Assembly (NCBI GenBank): GCA_002320385.1
Contig: DCKN01000112.1
Span: 1 to 7,308, forward strand
Direction: 5' to 3'
From: Proteobacteria bacterium UBA1673
Lineage (GTDB): Bacteria; Pseudomonadota; Gammaproteobacteria; Comchoanobacterales; Comchoanobacteraceae
Length of the DNA stretch: 7,308 nt
Shown in pieces: positions 1 through 5,932 of this stretch. The position numbers were made by a program, and so were the translations under genes. Under the pieces are notes generated by a model. It saw nothing but the letters and a program-made list of their open reading frames with translations, had not been told where the DNA came from and did no database searches. Numbering within the stretch: position 1 is the stretch's first letter; the number at the start of each line of letters is the position of its first letter.

Positions 1-128
1 TCAACGATTGTCGGTGACGAGCACCATTTACCCTCAAGGTGTCTGGCAGTCATTTTCGCTTGGGCGCTCAATGATAAAATAATCAATAACAACCCATGGC
101 CACCAAGCACTCGCATGAATAATCTCAT
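1..128 (-). CDS. Secreted protein with Sec signal peptide, 3' end outside window
   Basis: This is the 5' part of a minus-strand gene that runs off the left edge, with 42 full codons visible. From the chosen ATG (128-126) the protein begins MRLFMRVLGG, continues with a hydrophobic core LLLIILSLS (residues 13-21) and reaches Ala-Gln-Ala at 22-24. That is a classical signal peptidase I site, with Lys25 as the likely first mature residue. The mature start reads KMTARHLEGKWCSSPTIV. The Leu-x-Gly-x-Trp pattern and the early Cys suit a small periplasmic or secreted domain, but I do not recognise a family. The start is ambiguous: in-frame ATGs also lie at 143, 137, 134 and 116, a GTG lies at 152, and a TAG stop at 158-156 bounds the frame. 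ATG128 is preferred because GGGGA lies eight bases upstream. It is divergent from the large gene at 596. The signal peptide is seen directly; export is inferred. Confidence 0.72.
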   Translation of the reverse strand, partial: MRLFMRVLGGHGLLLIILSLSAQAKMTARHLEGKWCSSPTIV

Positions 129-167
129 ACCCATCATCCCCATATTTTTCACATTCTATTCAATCAC

Positions 168-183
168 CACTCATGCTTGAGTG
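168..183. promoter_or_regulatory. Perfect hairpin upstream of the secreted-protein gene
   Basis: CACTCA (168-173) and TGAGTG (178-183) form a perfect 6-bp stem around the 4-base loop TGCT. On the minus strand it lies 39 bases before the preferred ATG and 15 before the alternative GTG, so it could be a 5' leader hairpin or an operator. There is no U-tract, so it is not an intrinsic terminator. Confidence 0.35.
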
Positions 184-429
184 CACATTACTATCAACTT
201 AATCCATGAACACATAACTGTCAATTCAACCATGACAACTCACCGCACAAGCAAGCATCCAATAGACGATACACAGAAAAATTGTACGCACAAGCAACAT
301 AAGCGACTTCAGTCAGATATCCATGATCAAAGACGCCGCAAACAGGGTCGACAAATAGCACCCAACCTACCTGATTTAGTCCTAATTTGGCTCGCTGGCA
401 GCAGTAAAAAACATGCATAGACGTACCCC

Positions 430-461
430 ATCAGTCGATGGATCGCTTAAGTGATACTGAT
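430..461. promoter_or_regulatory. Large imperfect dyad, possible operator
   Basis: ATCAGT (430-435) is the inverse of ACTGAT (456-461). Inside it lies the near-palindrome ATCGCTTAAGTGAT (442-455), which is symmetric except for one pair. The nested symmetry resembles a two-site operator or a cruciform. It lies in the divergent spacer 135 bp before the 1152-residue gene. No protein that binds it can be named. Confidence 0.35.
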
Positions 462-585
462 CAAACCCACACCAAAAGATAGTAATAAAATGAAAAAAAA
501 CATTTAGATAGACAGACTTACGCGGAAATCACTATTAATCCAGATAAATCGCACAATCAGTGCTATATAGTTATTAATGACGAAT

Positions 586-590
586 AAGGA
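586..590 (+). promoter_or_regulatory. Ribosome binding site AAGGA of the 1152-residue gene
   Basis: AAGGA lies five bases before the ATG at 596. It fixes that start and is the clearest Shine-Dalgarno in front of an intact gene in the window. Confidence 0.8.
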
Positions 591-595
591 TAATT

Positions 596-3500
596 ATGAA
601 AAATAACCCAGGAAAGGATGGTAAAAGGAATCAGACAGAGACCGATGAAGCTCAGAATAAGACTGGTCAGTCACAAACAGACAAGAACGCTACAGCCAAC
701 CAAGCAACATTCACTGTTGAATCAGGTGATAATAATAGTGCGACACTAAGCGCTGAAAAAGACTCTGATCAAAATTTCAGTTTTCCAGTTACTTTGAACC
801 GTTATCTCGGTTGTAATCGTGCCACACAACGCGCTCAAATCCAAGATTCTAAACCTGAAGGGACGGAAATAACCGGAGTTCGTCTAAAAAGTTCAATGCA
901 AGGCGCACTCAATGGCGAGGACGAACTTGGCCGTGAGTGCCTTCTTAATTACATGAAAAATGCTCGAAACGAAAAGAAACCAGGTTGGTATGTTGGTGTG
1001 GCTGAATCTGCGTCGCTTAAAACCCATACAAAGAAAGATTCCAGTCTAGGTAGGTTAATGAAAAACGAATTCAAAGACCCTAAAAATGGCCAAGAACTAA
1101 CAGATGAAGCGCTCGAGGAAAAAATGAAAGAAAAATTGGATGGTAAGGATCCAGCTTTTCGAAAAGACGTAGAGAATGCGGTACTAGAAGATTGCCAAGC
1201 AACTGCCCGTGGAAAAATGAATAAAAACACGTGGATTGGTAAAGAGCATCTTGAGCAACATAATCGTTCAGGCTCTGGGCGCAAGTTTGGAGCGCCAAGC
1301 CGTGAAAATTTGGCACAATCAGGCGAAGAAAACCGGAATAAACTACCGGAGGGCTTAAGTGCTTCAGAAAAACATTTCAAAAAAGATGCCGAAGGCAAAT
1401 TAAAAATTCTTGAACAAAATACGTTCGCCGGAATGAGAAAATTTGCCGCAGCAAAGAATTTTGCTAAGTCGCTTTTTAACGCCACCAAAGTTAATGACCT
1501 AAGCGGAAAAGATATAACCGTTACACTGGATACTGATGACCCACAAGAAGCCAGGAGACAGATTAAAGCCATCACGGATGAAGCCATAAAGCAAGGCAGA
1601 CCGCTGGGGAGCATCACGATTGCGACGCCAAATTTAAAAAAACAGGCTAAAACCCTGTTAGGCAAAATAGGAAACGCCATACCTGGTTCTGGAACAAAAG
1701 AGATGACCACTCCAATGACCTTGGATAAAATCGTAGAAGCATCCAAAGAGGGTAAAAGCCAATACGGGTTTAGTACGATGACATCAATGTTTACTGGAGC
1801 GGTAAGAATTTTGATCAATGAAAAGCGTAATCATGGCAGCAATATGTCTGAGGAATGGGCCAAACAAGCAAAAAAAAGAAACAAAGGGCGTGAAACAGCG
1901 GCGTACAAGCAAGCTTATAAAGAAGGCATTACGGATTTGCCGGAGAAGCAAGCTGACAAGCTCTTAGATCAGTGCATGGGCAAAGACGAGACTTTAACGC
2001 TAGAAGAAAAATGTGACATAGTCATGAATTCTAATCGGAGTGAAGAAGAAAAACGAAAAATACTGATCAAATTACTCAGAGATGGCATACACACCACAAA
2101 AAACGGAAAGTTAAGGTTACATGCTCCCGATAAAGGTCACATACACGAAGACCCATTGATGTTTGAAAGAAGCAGAATCGCCAAGCATTACAATAATCAG
2201 CTTAACGATAATATCAAAGATAAAATGATAGCCTACAAAGAATTTGCAGAGAAATCCGGTTACAATGACATCAAGGAACACAAGAAACTAGTAGAAAAAA
2301 GAGAGGAATTAAATGAGAAATTGAGAAATCAAGATAACAAAGATCCAAAATACACTGAAAAACTAATAGAAGAGAATAATAAAGAAATATCGAAAATTGA
2401 AAAAAGGCTAGACAAGAACGACAACGTCACTGAGGCTAAGGACGGCGAAGGTGCATTCAAATTAACCGAAGAAGCAGAAAAACAACTTAAGACGCACACA
2501 ACCAATGTTGCCGAAGCTTACAATCTTACGAAAGTCCTTGTGGACAAAAAAGGGGTTGGTGATCAAATCAGTCCAAATGATCAAGAGACCATTCATAATG
2601 CCAGCCAAAAACCGACATGGGGATCGCGGGGGTCAGTTGGTGAACGATTCAAAGGGAACATTGCAGCTGCGATGCAGACTGGTACTGCAACGCAAATTAA
2701 TCCAGAAGCTTCTACACCGGCAAATACCGAGGGAACGAATCAAACACCGACACTAGGACCTGAAGAAAAGAGTCCTGAAACAGCTAAGAGCAAACTTAAG
2801 GAAATACAAACAGAGCATCAAGCAAAATTAAATACATTGAGGGAAAAGCTTGTGGCTGAAATGGGAAATGCGCCAACACCTCAGGACAGAGAGCGTATAG
2901 GTAAAGAAGCACAGGCGGAATTAGCCGAAATACATAAAGCATATCGTGAAGATATGGAAAAGTATTTTGCCGATAATCTTAAACCTGAGCGCAATGCGGA
3001 AGATAACGAATCAATGACGACAACAGAAGCATTAAGTGATCAAGGAGATGAACCGACAATAGCATCTAATGAAAGCGAACTTGAATCGGATGAGAGCGAA
3101 TTTGCAAAGATACTAGAAAACCAAGAAACTGAAGAAACGGCATTATTTGGTAAACTTAATCAAGAACGTCAGGAAGAGAATAACCCAGGTAGTCCGGAAA
3201 CCTCGGAAGAGGTAACTGCTGATGTTGCAACATTTGAAAAAGATCTAGCTACAATGAATGAAATAAATGAAAAGCATAACAAAGAAATGAATACATATGT
3301 TGACCAGAGACTTGGACTTAAAGAAAGCATTGAGCAAGAGAAAGCGGAAGTGGAGGAAATACAAAAAGGACAGCCTCAAGAAATGAAAGAATTTTCTGAG
3401 AATCAACCCGCTAGTGTGAGGCAAGAGGAAAATAACAATGTCTCAACTGCTAATGCAACTGATAATGCAAATGAATCAACCATAGAAATGCCAAACACGA

Positions 3501-4054
3501 CCGAATACGATAAGGCAAAAGCAGAATATGAACAAGCAATGGATAATTTGGATCCTAGTAATGTAGAAAAATCAGGCTTAGACATCACAAATTATGGCGG
3601 AACTGAACCAGTTAATGAAGGGCCATCGACCGGTACTGCAAAAGGATATGTAAATTATTCAAAAATGGAAGAACAATATAGTAAAATGGAAAAATACGTT
3701 GAACAACAGAAAAGCATAGCGAAACAGGCGTTGGCGGATATGAAGAATAATAATAATCCCGGTCACAGCGATATAGCGACACTTAATAATGATAATATAG
3801 ACTATCAAGGGAGGAAATTCAAGCATGAATTTGAAGACAAGACTGGATTTAATGATCAACTCGGGCTGAATCATATCCGAAAGAATTCAAGCCTCGAAGC
3901 AGGACGTGCACGTTACATGCATGAGCATCCTGGTACTGACCCTGATGAAGTAGATGAAGTATTGGGAAAAATTGCAAATAAAGGACCTGTAGGAAGTAAT
4001 TTCGATCCTAATGTCGGTTACCACCCAACAGAACTCAGATTTGATGGGCCTTAA
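596..4054 (+). CDS. Large hydrophilic coiled-coil protein, effector-like, function unknown
   Basis: I do not recognise a family for this 1152-residue protein. It has no signal peptide and no membrane segment. Residues 1-60 are a polar Thr/Asn/Lys/Gln leader. Residues about 62-400 look most globular, with an alpha/beta-looking stretch at 300-360 (DITVTLDTDDP, then GSITIATPN). Residues 415-610 are highly charged and helical, with likely coiled coil at 560-605. A polar linker spans about 695-730, helical segments lie at 730-790 and 880-925, and an acidic Asn/Glu/Thr-rich linker covers 930-1012. A short tyrosine repeat (YSKMEEQ, YSKMEKY) falls at 1021-1034. The C-terminus is polar with an acidic patch (DPDEVDEV, 1115-1122). 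The start is set by AAGGA five bases upstream. Size, polarity, coiled coils and isolation resemble type IV-secreted effectors of Legionella and Coxiella, but that is inference by style. An intracellular structural protein is equally possible. A 289-codon antisense frame (1818-949) is a shadow. Confidence 0.88.
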   Translation: MKNNPGKDGKRNQTETDEAQNKTGQSQTDKNATANQATFTVESGDNNSATLSAEKDSDQNFSFPVTLNRYLGCNRATQRAQIQDSKPEGTEITGVRLKSSMQGALNGEDELGRECLLNYMKNARNEKKPGWYVGVAESASLKTHTKKDSSLGRLMKNEFKDPKNGQELTDEALEEKMKEKLDGKDPAFRKDVENAVLEDCQATARGKMNKNTWIGKEHLEQHNRSGSGRKFGAPSRENLAQSGEENRNKLPEGLSASEKHFKKDAEGKLKILEQNTFAGMRKFAAAKNFAKSLFNATKVNDLSGKDITVTLDTDDPQEARRQIKAITDEAIKQGRPLGSITIATPNLKKQAKTLLGKIGNAIPGSGTKEMTTPMTLDKIVEASKEGKSQYGFSTMTSMFTGAVRILINEKRNHGSNMSEEWAKQAKKRNKGRETAAYKQAYKEGITDLPEKQADKLLDQCMGKDETLTLEEKCDIVMNSNRSEEEKRKILIKLLRDGIHTTKNGKLRLHAPDKGHIHEDPLMFERSRIAKHYNNQLNDNIKDKMIAYKEFAEKSGYNDIKEHKKLVEKREELNEKLRNQDNKDPKYTEKLIEENNKEISKIEKRLDKNDNVTEAKDGEGAFKLTEEAEKQLKTHTTNVAEAYNLTKVLVDKKGVGDQISPNDQETIHNASQKPTWGSRGSVGERFKGNIAAAMQTGTATQINPEASTPANTEGTNQTPTLGPEEKSPETAKSKLKEIQTEHQAKLNTLREKLVAEMGNAPTPQDRERIGKEAQAELAEIHKAYREDMEKYFADNLKPERNAEDNESMTTTEALSDQGDEPTIASNESELESDESEFAKILENQETEETALFGKLNQERQEENNPGSPETSEEVTADVATFEKDLATMNEINEKHNKEMNTYVDQRLGLKESIEQEKAEVEEIQKGQPQEMKEFSENQPASVRQEENNNVSTANATDNANESTIEMPNTTEYDKAKAEYEQAMDNLDPSNVEKSGLDITNYGGTEPVNEGPSTGTAKGYVNYSKMEEQYSKMEKYVEQQKSIAKQALADMKNNNNPGHSDIATLNNDNIDYQGRKFKHEFEDKTGFNDQLGLNHIRKNSSLEAGRARYMHEHPGTDPDEVDEVLGKIANKGPVGSNFDPNVGYHPTELRFDGP

Positions 4055-4074
4055 ACTCCATCAAAGAGCTTTTT
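4034..4074 (+). terminator. Intrinsic terminator overlapping the stop codon
   Basis: TTTGATGG (4040-4047) pairs perfectly with CCATCAAA (4058-4065). CTC (4034-4036) can extend the stem with GAG (4066-4068) across a 3-base bulge. A run of five T follows at 4070-4074. The 10-base loop contains the TAA stop of the 1152-residue gene, so the upstream arm is the last coding sequence. This indicates transcription ends here and the next gene is not co-transcribed by default. Confidence 0.7.
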
Positions 4075-4228
4075 CAATCGATTAATACGGTCACATCATG
4101 TCATGCTAAAACCGTTGATGTTGTCAAAAAGCAACCACACATTCAGATACCGAGCAGAACCAATTAAACAAACATAAAAACAGTATATCGCTGCATCCCA
4201 AAATAACATTGGGCATAATCAATACCAT

Positions 4229-4499
4229 AAGGAAAATCGTGCACGATGAACAAACAGCGTAAATAGATTTTCAAGCGCTTAAAACATACGATAAAATCGG
4301 ACACACAACCAAGCACAGAACCAAGTACAGAACCAAGCATAGAACCAAGTATAGAACCAAGCACAGAATCAAGCACAGAACCAAGGACAGAAACAACCAC
4401 AGAACCAAGCGCAGAACCAAGCATAGAACCAAGTACAGAGTCGAGCTCAAAGCGACGCTAACAGCCAATACCAGCAGCTCGAAACCCAAAGCAGAATAA
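4229..4499 (+). pseudogene. Possible decayed tetrapeptide-repeat gene
   Basis: An AAGGA (4229-4233) lies five bases before GTG 4239, which opens VHDEQTA and then meets TAA at 4260-4262. The same frame resumes as IDFQALKTYDKIGH, runs through the repeats as Thr-Lys-His/Tyr-Arg units and ends at TAA 4497-4499. A second frame starts at ATG 4246 (MNKQRK), stops at TAG 4264-4266, then reads IFKRLKHTIKSDTQ and Pro-Ser-Thr-Glu units until TAA 4459-4461. The third frame reads Asn-Gln-Ala-Gln but is hit by TAG in three units. No frame has a start joined to the repeats without a stop. This fits a degraded repeat gene, but since the repeat itself contains few stops, chance openness is a serious alternative. 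Confidence 0.3.
4307..4450. repeat. 12-bp tandem repeat, eleven units plus a degenerate twelfth
   Basis: The unit AACCAAGCACAG repeats head to tail without a gap from 4307 to 4438. A twelfth, much diverged unit fills 4439-4450. Units 1 and 5 match the consensus exactly. Others differ mainly at base 7 (C or T) and base 10 (C or T), with singletons in units 6, 7 and 9 and several changes in unit 8. The constant 12-base period preserves any reading frame, giving PSTE, TKHR or NQAQ tetrapeptides on the plus strand. There is no spacer-repeat alternation, so it is not a CRISPR array, and the unit is shorter than typical plasmid iterons. Confidence 0.93.
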
Positions 4500-4542
4500 C
4501 ATCGATCAGCATGCATAACGAGCTCATGTCTGACCCATGATA

Positions 4543-4576
4543 ACTTTTAGGTGGCATGCGCAGCCACTAAGCAAGT
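4543..4576. promoter_or_regulatory. Bulged hairpin upstream of the 314-residue gene promoter
   Basis: GTGGC (4551-4555) pairs with GCCAC (4563-4567) around a 7-base loop. After a bulged G the stem extends through TTA/TAA, and after a 2-base bulge through ACTT/AAGT. It ends 17 bp before the -35 box at 4594. No T-run follows on either strand, so an operator or upstream regulatory structure is more likely than a terminator. Confidence 0.35.
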
Positions 4577-4593
4577 CTGTGAGGCGAAAACTA

Positions 4594-4622
4594 TTGACAA
4601 AATTGTGAAATAACAATACAAT
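4594..4622 (+). promoter_or_regulatory. Near-consensus sigma-70 promoter of the 314-residue gene
   Basis: TTGACA (4594-4599, 6 of 6) and TACAAT (4617-4622, 5 of 6) are separated by exactly 17 bases. Transcription would start near 4629, giving a leader of about 30 bases. The dyad ATTGT (4602-4606) with ACAAT (4613-4617) occupies the spacer and touches the -10, so a repressor could sit between the boxes. This is the best promoter in the window. Confidence 0.75.
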
Positions 4623-4658
4623 AAGCTAAAACAACTCGCATTAAAGCACAAGACGACC

Positions 4659-5603
4659 ATGCCATTATCAACCTTCTTAAATAAGCTGAATGCATACGCA
4701 GATCTCAAAGCAGATATGGGTCAGTGGCAAGCATACAATCCATTTTCTTCTGGTGTTTACTATCAGTTAACCGAGACCTGGAACCCAAAGACAAAAGCTT
4801 ACCAGATTTCAAAATGTGAACCATCCAATCCAAGAAATAGTGCGCTATGGGCCCATGCAATCACGGGTTATGGTTACCTCAACGAACCGCAAAACTTGGT
4901 GCGTTTTAAACATTTCTTATTACTATTTCCAAGTCTACTTTGCCATCCATTTGGATTTTTAGGTGTGCTATTCTGCGACGGGGTCTGCATCATCAATCAC
5001 ATGTGCCATTGCATTTACAGGCTGAGCATGATGGCCACAGTCTGGTGGCATAAACTGGCACTCGTCATACTTGATTGCGCTCTGGCATTCGCCGAAAACT
5101 ACCTACCCGGCCCCAGTATGCAAACCGTTAGCCTTGGTGCATTAACCAAGCCTAGCCCAGAGGACAAATCTTTCATGCGAAGCGCAAACTCGATGCAGCG
5201 TAATGAGACGATCAATATCTACGCATTCCTACGCAGTCACCTCGGGCAACGATTGGGCAGCGATATTGACGCAAACCATCATAATCAGTGTCTAGTCAAA
5301 TCATTAAAAATGCTCGCAACACAATGTCTGATCACGATGACACGACCTCTGGCACTCGCAGGCTTGTGCATCAGTAATCTAATCGGGTTGATCGCCCCCT
5401 ATCAAGGCCGGCATGTTTATGCCAGCATTGAGCGTAATGTGTATTTTGGCCCCGTATGGGCCCCATGTTTTCAACCTGTAAGCAATAAATCGGGCATGAA
5501 AAATAGACCCGTAGACATACGTGATACTGAGATTAGCCCAGATAAAATCAAAGAAATCAACCATTTTTTTGGATTCAATGTTGGCGGTGGCTACAAAATA
5601 TAG
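4659..5603 (+). CDS. Cysteine-rich membrane-associated protein, function unknown
   Basis: This 314-residue protein has a polar, aromatic N-terminal part (1-80, with WNPKTKAY and ITGYGYLNEP). A long hydrophobic stretch at about 84-148 could hold two membrane passes around a Cys cluster (C106, C110, C116, C118). A polar His/Asn-containing section covers 150-215, and a second hydrophobic segment lies at about 216-247. A conserved-looking tail follows (PYQGRHVYASIER, then FGPVWAPCFQP, residues 248-273). There are eleven cysteines in total. No cleavable signal peptide is seen. The tail reminds me of uncharacterised Legionella/Coxiella-type membrane proteins; this is recollection, not a verified match. 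It is transcribed from its own strong promoter, but the A/C-rich leader shows no real Shine-Dalgarno; the next Met is residue 20. No intrinsic terminator follows. An integral membrane or membrane-targeted secreted protein is the likeliest reading. Confidence 0.75.
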   Translation: MPLSTFLNKLNAYADLKADMGQWQAYNPFSSGVYYQLTETWNPKTKAYQISKCEPSNPRNSALWAHAITGYGYLNEPQNLVRFKHFLLLFPSLLCHPFGFLGVLFCDGVCIINHMCHCIYRLSMMATVWWHKLALVILDCALAFAENYLPGPSMQTVSLGALTKPSPEDKSFMRSANSMQRNETINIYAFLRSHLGQRLGSDIDANHHNQCLVKSLKMLATQCLITMTRPLALAGLCISNLIGLIAPYQGRHVYASIERNVYFGPVWAPCFQPVSNKSGMKNRPVDIRDTEISPDKIKEINHFFGFNVGGGYKI

Positions 5604-5614
5604 TCATAATCATC

Positions 5615-5665
5615 GATCAGCGTATGCGTTGTAGATTTGGCGCGATTAATGCTGATCACATCAGC
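5615..5665. promoter_or_regulatory. Alternative hairpins after the 314-residue gene
   Basis: GCTGAT (5651-5656) can pair with ATCAGC at 5660-5665, giving a tight 6-bp stem with a 3-base loop. It can instead pair with the copy GATCAGC at 5615-5621, giving a 7-bp stem with GCTGATC (5651-5657). The two pairings exclude each other. Neither is followed by a T-run, so this may be an mRNA 3' end structure or a protein site rather than an intrinsic terminator. Confidence 0.35.
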
Positions 5666-5714
5666 CTAAAGTCTTCACAATTAGACGCCACAACAGCACC
5701 TCACAAACGACACC

Positions 5715-5726
5715 ATTGACGTCAAT
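5715..5726. promoter_or_regulatory. Perfect 12-bp palindrome ATTGACGTCAAT
   Basis: ATTGACGTCAAT is fully self-complementary and stands alone between the hairpins and the DnaA-like boxes. It looks like a dimeric transcription factor site. It contains TTGACG on both strands, but no fitting -10 lies at 16-18 bases on the plus strand. Confidence 0.4.
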
Positions 5727-5746
5727 CACAATACAATCATCATCGG

Positions 5747-5781
5747 TGTGGTTAATAGCAACAAAGTTTGGGTTATCCACA
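5747..5781. promoter_or_regulatory. Inverted pair of DnaA-box-like sites
   Basis: TTATCCACA (5773-5781, plus) is a perfect match to the classical DnaA box. TGTGGTTAA (5747-5755) is the same box in inverted orientation with one mismatch. Their outer bases form a 6-bp inverted repeat, GTGTGG (5746-5751) with CCACAC (5777-5782). An A-rich tract follows about 75 bp downstream. Two boxes are too few to call an origin; DnaA-dependent control of the next gene or chance remain possible. Confidence 0.35.
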
Positions 5782-5877
5782 CAGATACCATCGTATTGAC
5801 GCATAAGCAAAAAACAGATCCTCAGAACCTAATCGCAGTGCGGAATAGCACACACCATAAAAAAATAGATTAAAAAA

Positions 5878-5906
5878 CGCACAAGATTTCATGCATGATC
5901 TATAAT
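5878..5906 (+). promoter_or_regulatory. Promoter of the 224-residue gene (TATAAT)
   Basis: TATAAT (5901-5906) is a perfect -10. The -35 at 17-base spacing (CGCACA, 5878-5883) matches only three of six, so an activator may be needed. The 10-bp palindrome TCATGCATGA (5889-5898) fills the space just before the -10. Start of transcription would be near 5913, leaving a leader of about 20 bases without a usable Shine-Dalgarno (AGAAG at 5911-5915 is 17 bases from the ATG). Confidence 0.55.
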
Positions 5907-5932
5907 ATAAAGAAGTCACAAACACAATAACA

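Larger units (their letters stand above)
129..595. other. Divergent intergenic region, no convincing gene
   Basis: About 470 bp separate the minus-strand secreted-protein gene from the plus-strand 1152-residue gene, so both control regions should lie here. Open frames exist on both strands (about 181-420 plus, 221-418 minus), but neither has a ribosome site or protein-like composition. I see a hairpin at 168-183, a dyad at 430-461, and a possible weak promoter for the large gene: TAGACA at 509-514 and TATTAA at 533-538, spacer 18. A TTGACA on the minus strand (224-219) has no good -10 partner. Confidence 0.6.
4075..4593. other. Intergenic region with repeat array and decayed frames
   Basis: No intact gene is visible in this 520-bp stretch. 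It contains a small hairpin, CCCAA (4197-4201) with TTGGG (4209-4213), then AAGGA (4229-4233) ahead of two interrupted frames, the 12-bp tandem repeat, and a bulged hairpin at 4543-4576. The two minus-strand frames (4424-4164 and 4516-4271) are open because the plus strand is A/C-rich and the repeat unit is a multiple of three. Their products are monotonous Leu/Val strings, so I do not call them. Confidence 0.55.
5604..5880. other. Intergenic region with hairpins and DnaA-box-like sites
   Basis: No gene is supported here. The minus-strand frame 6096-5773 overlaps the 224-residue gene and is a shadow. The stretch holds a hairpin near 5651, a perfect palindrome at 5715-5726, two inverted DnaA-box-like 9-mers at 5747-5781, and an A-rich tract at about 5858-5878 before the promoter of the next gene. 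Confidence 0.6.

Noticed and set aside
1..180. Plus-strand frame open from the left edge to TGA 178-180, and another ending at TAA 80-82
   Set aside because: Both overlap the minus-strand signal-peptide gene, which has far stronger protein character.
181..420. Plus-strand 79-codon and minus-strand 65-codon frames
   Set aside because: No Shine-Dalgarno, His/Thr- or Cys/Val-heavy composition, and mutual overlap; best read as intergenic.
490..507. Tiny frame ATG AAA AAA AAC ATT TAG as a leader peptide
   Set aside because: Five codons only, no ribosome site, and no attenuator structure attached.
949..1818. 289-codon antisense open frame
   Set aside because: It lies wholly inside the 1152-residue gene on the other strand, has no ribosome site and gives a Ser/Phe/Leu-rich product typical of the complement of Lys/Glu-rich coding DNA.
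4307..4450. CRISPR array or plasmid iterons
   Set aside because: Units are directly abutting without spacers and only 12 bp long, and no cas or rep gene is present.
4164..4516. Two minus-strand frames with Val-Leu-Gly-Ser and Leu-Val-Leu-Cys repeats
   Set aside because: They are open only because the 12-bp repeat lacks stops; one start codon lies inside the repeat itself and no ribosome site is present.
4500..5621. 11-bp direct repeat CATCGATCAGC at 4500-4510 and 5611-5621 flanking the 314-residue gene, as a mobile-element duplication
   Set aside because: An 11-mer repeat is expected by chance a few times in a window this size, and there are no inverted ends or transposase.
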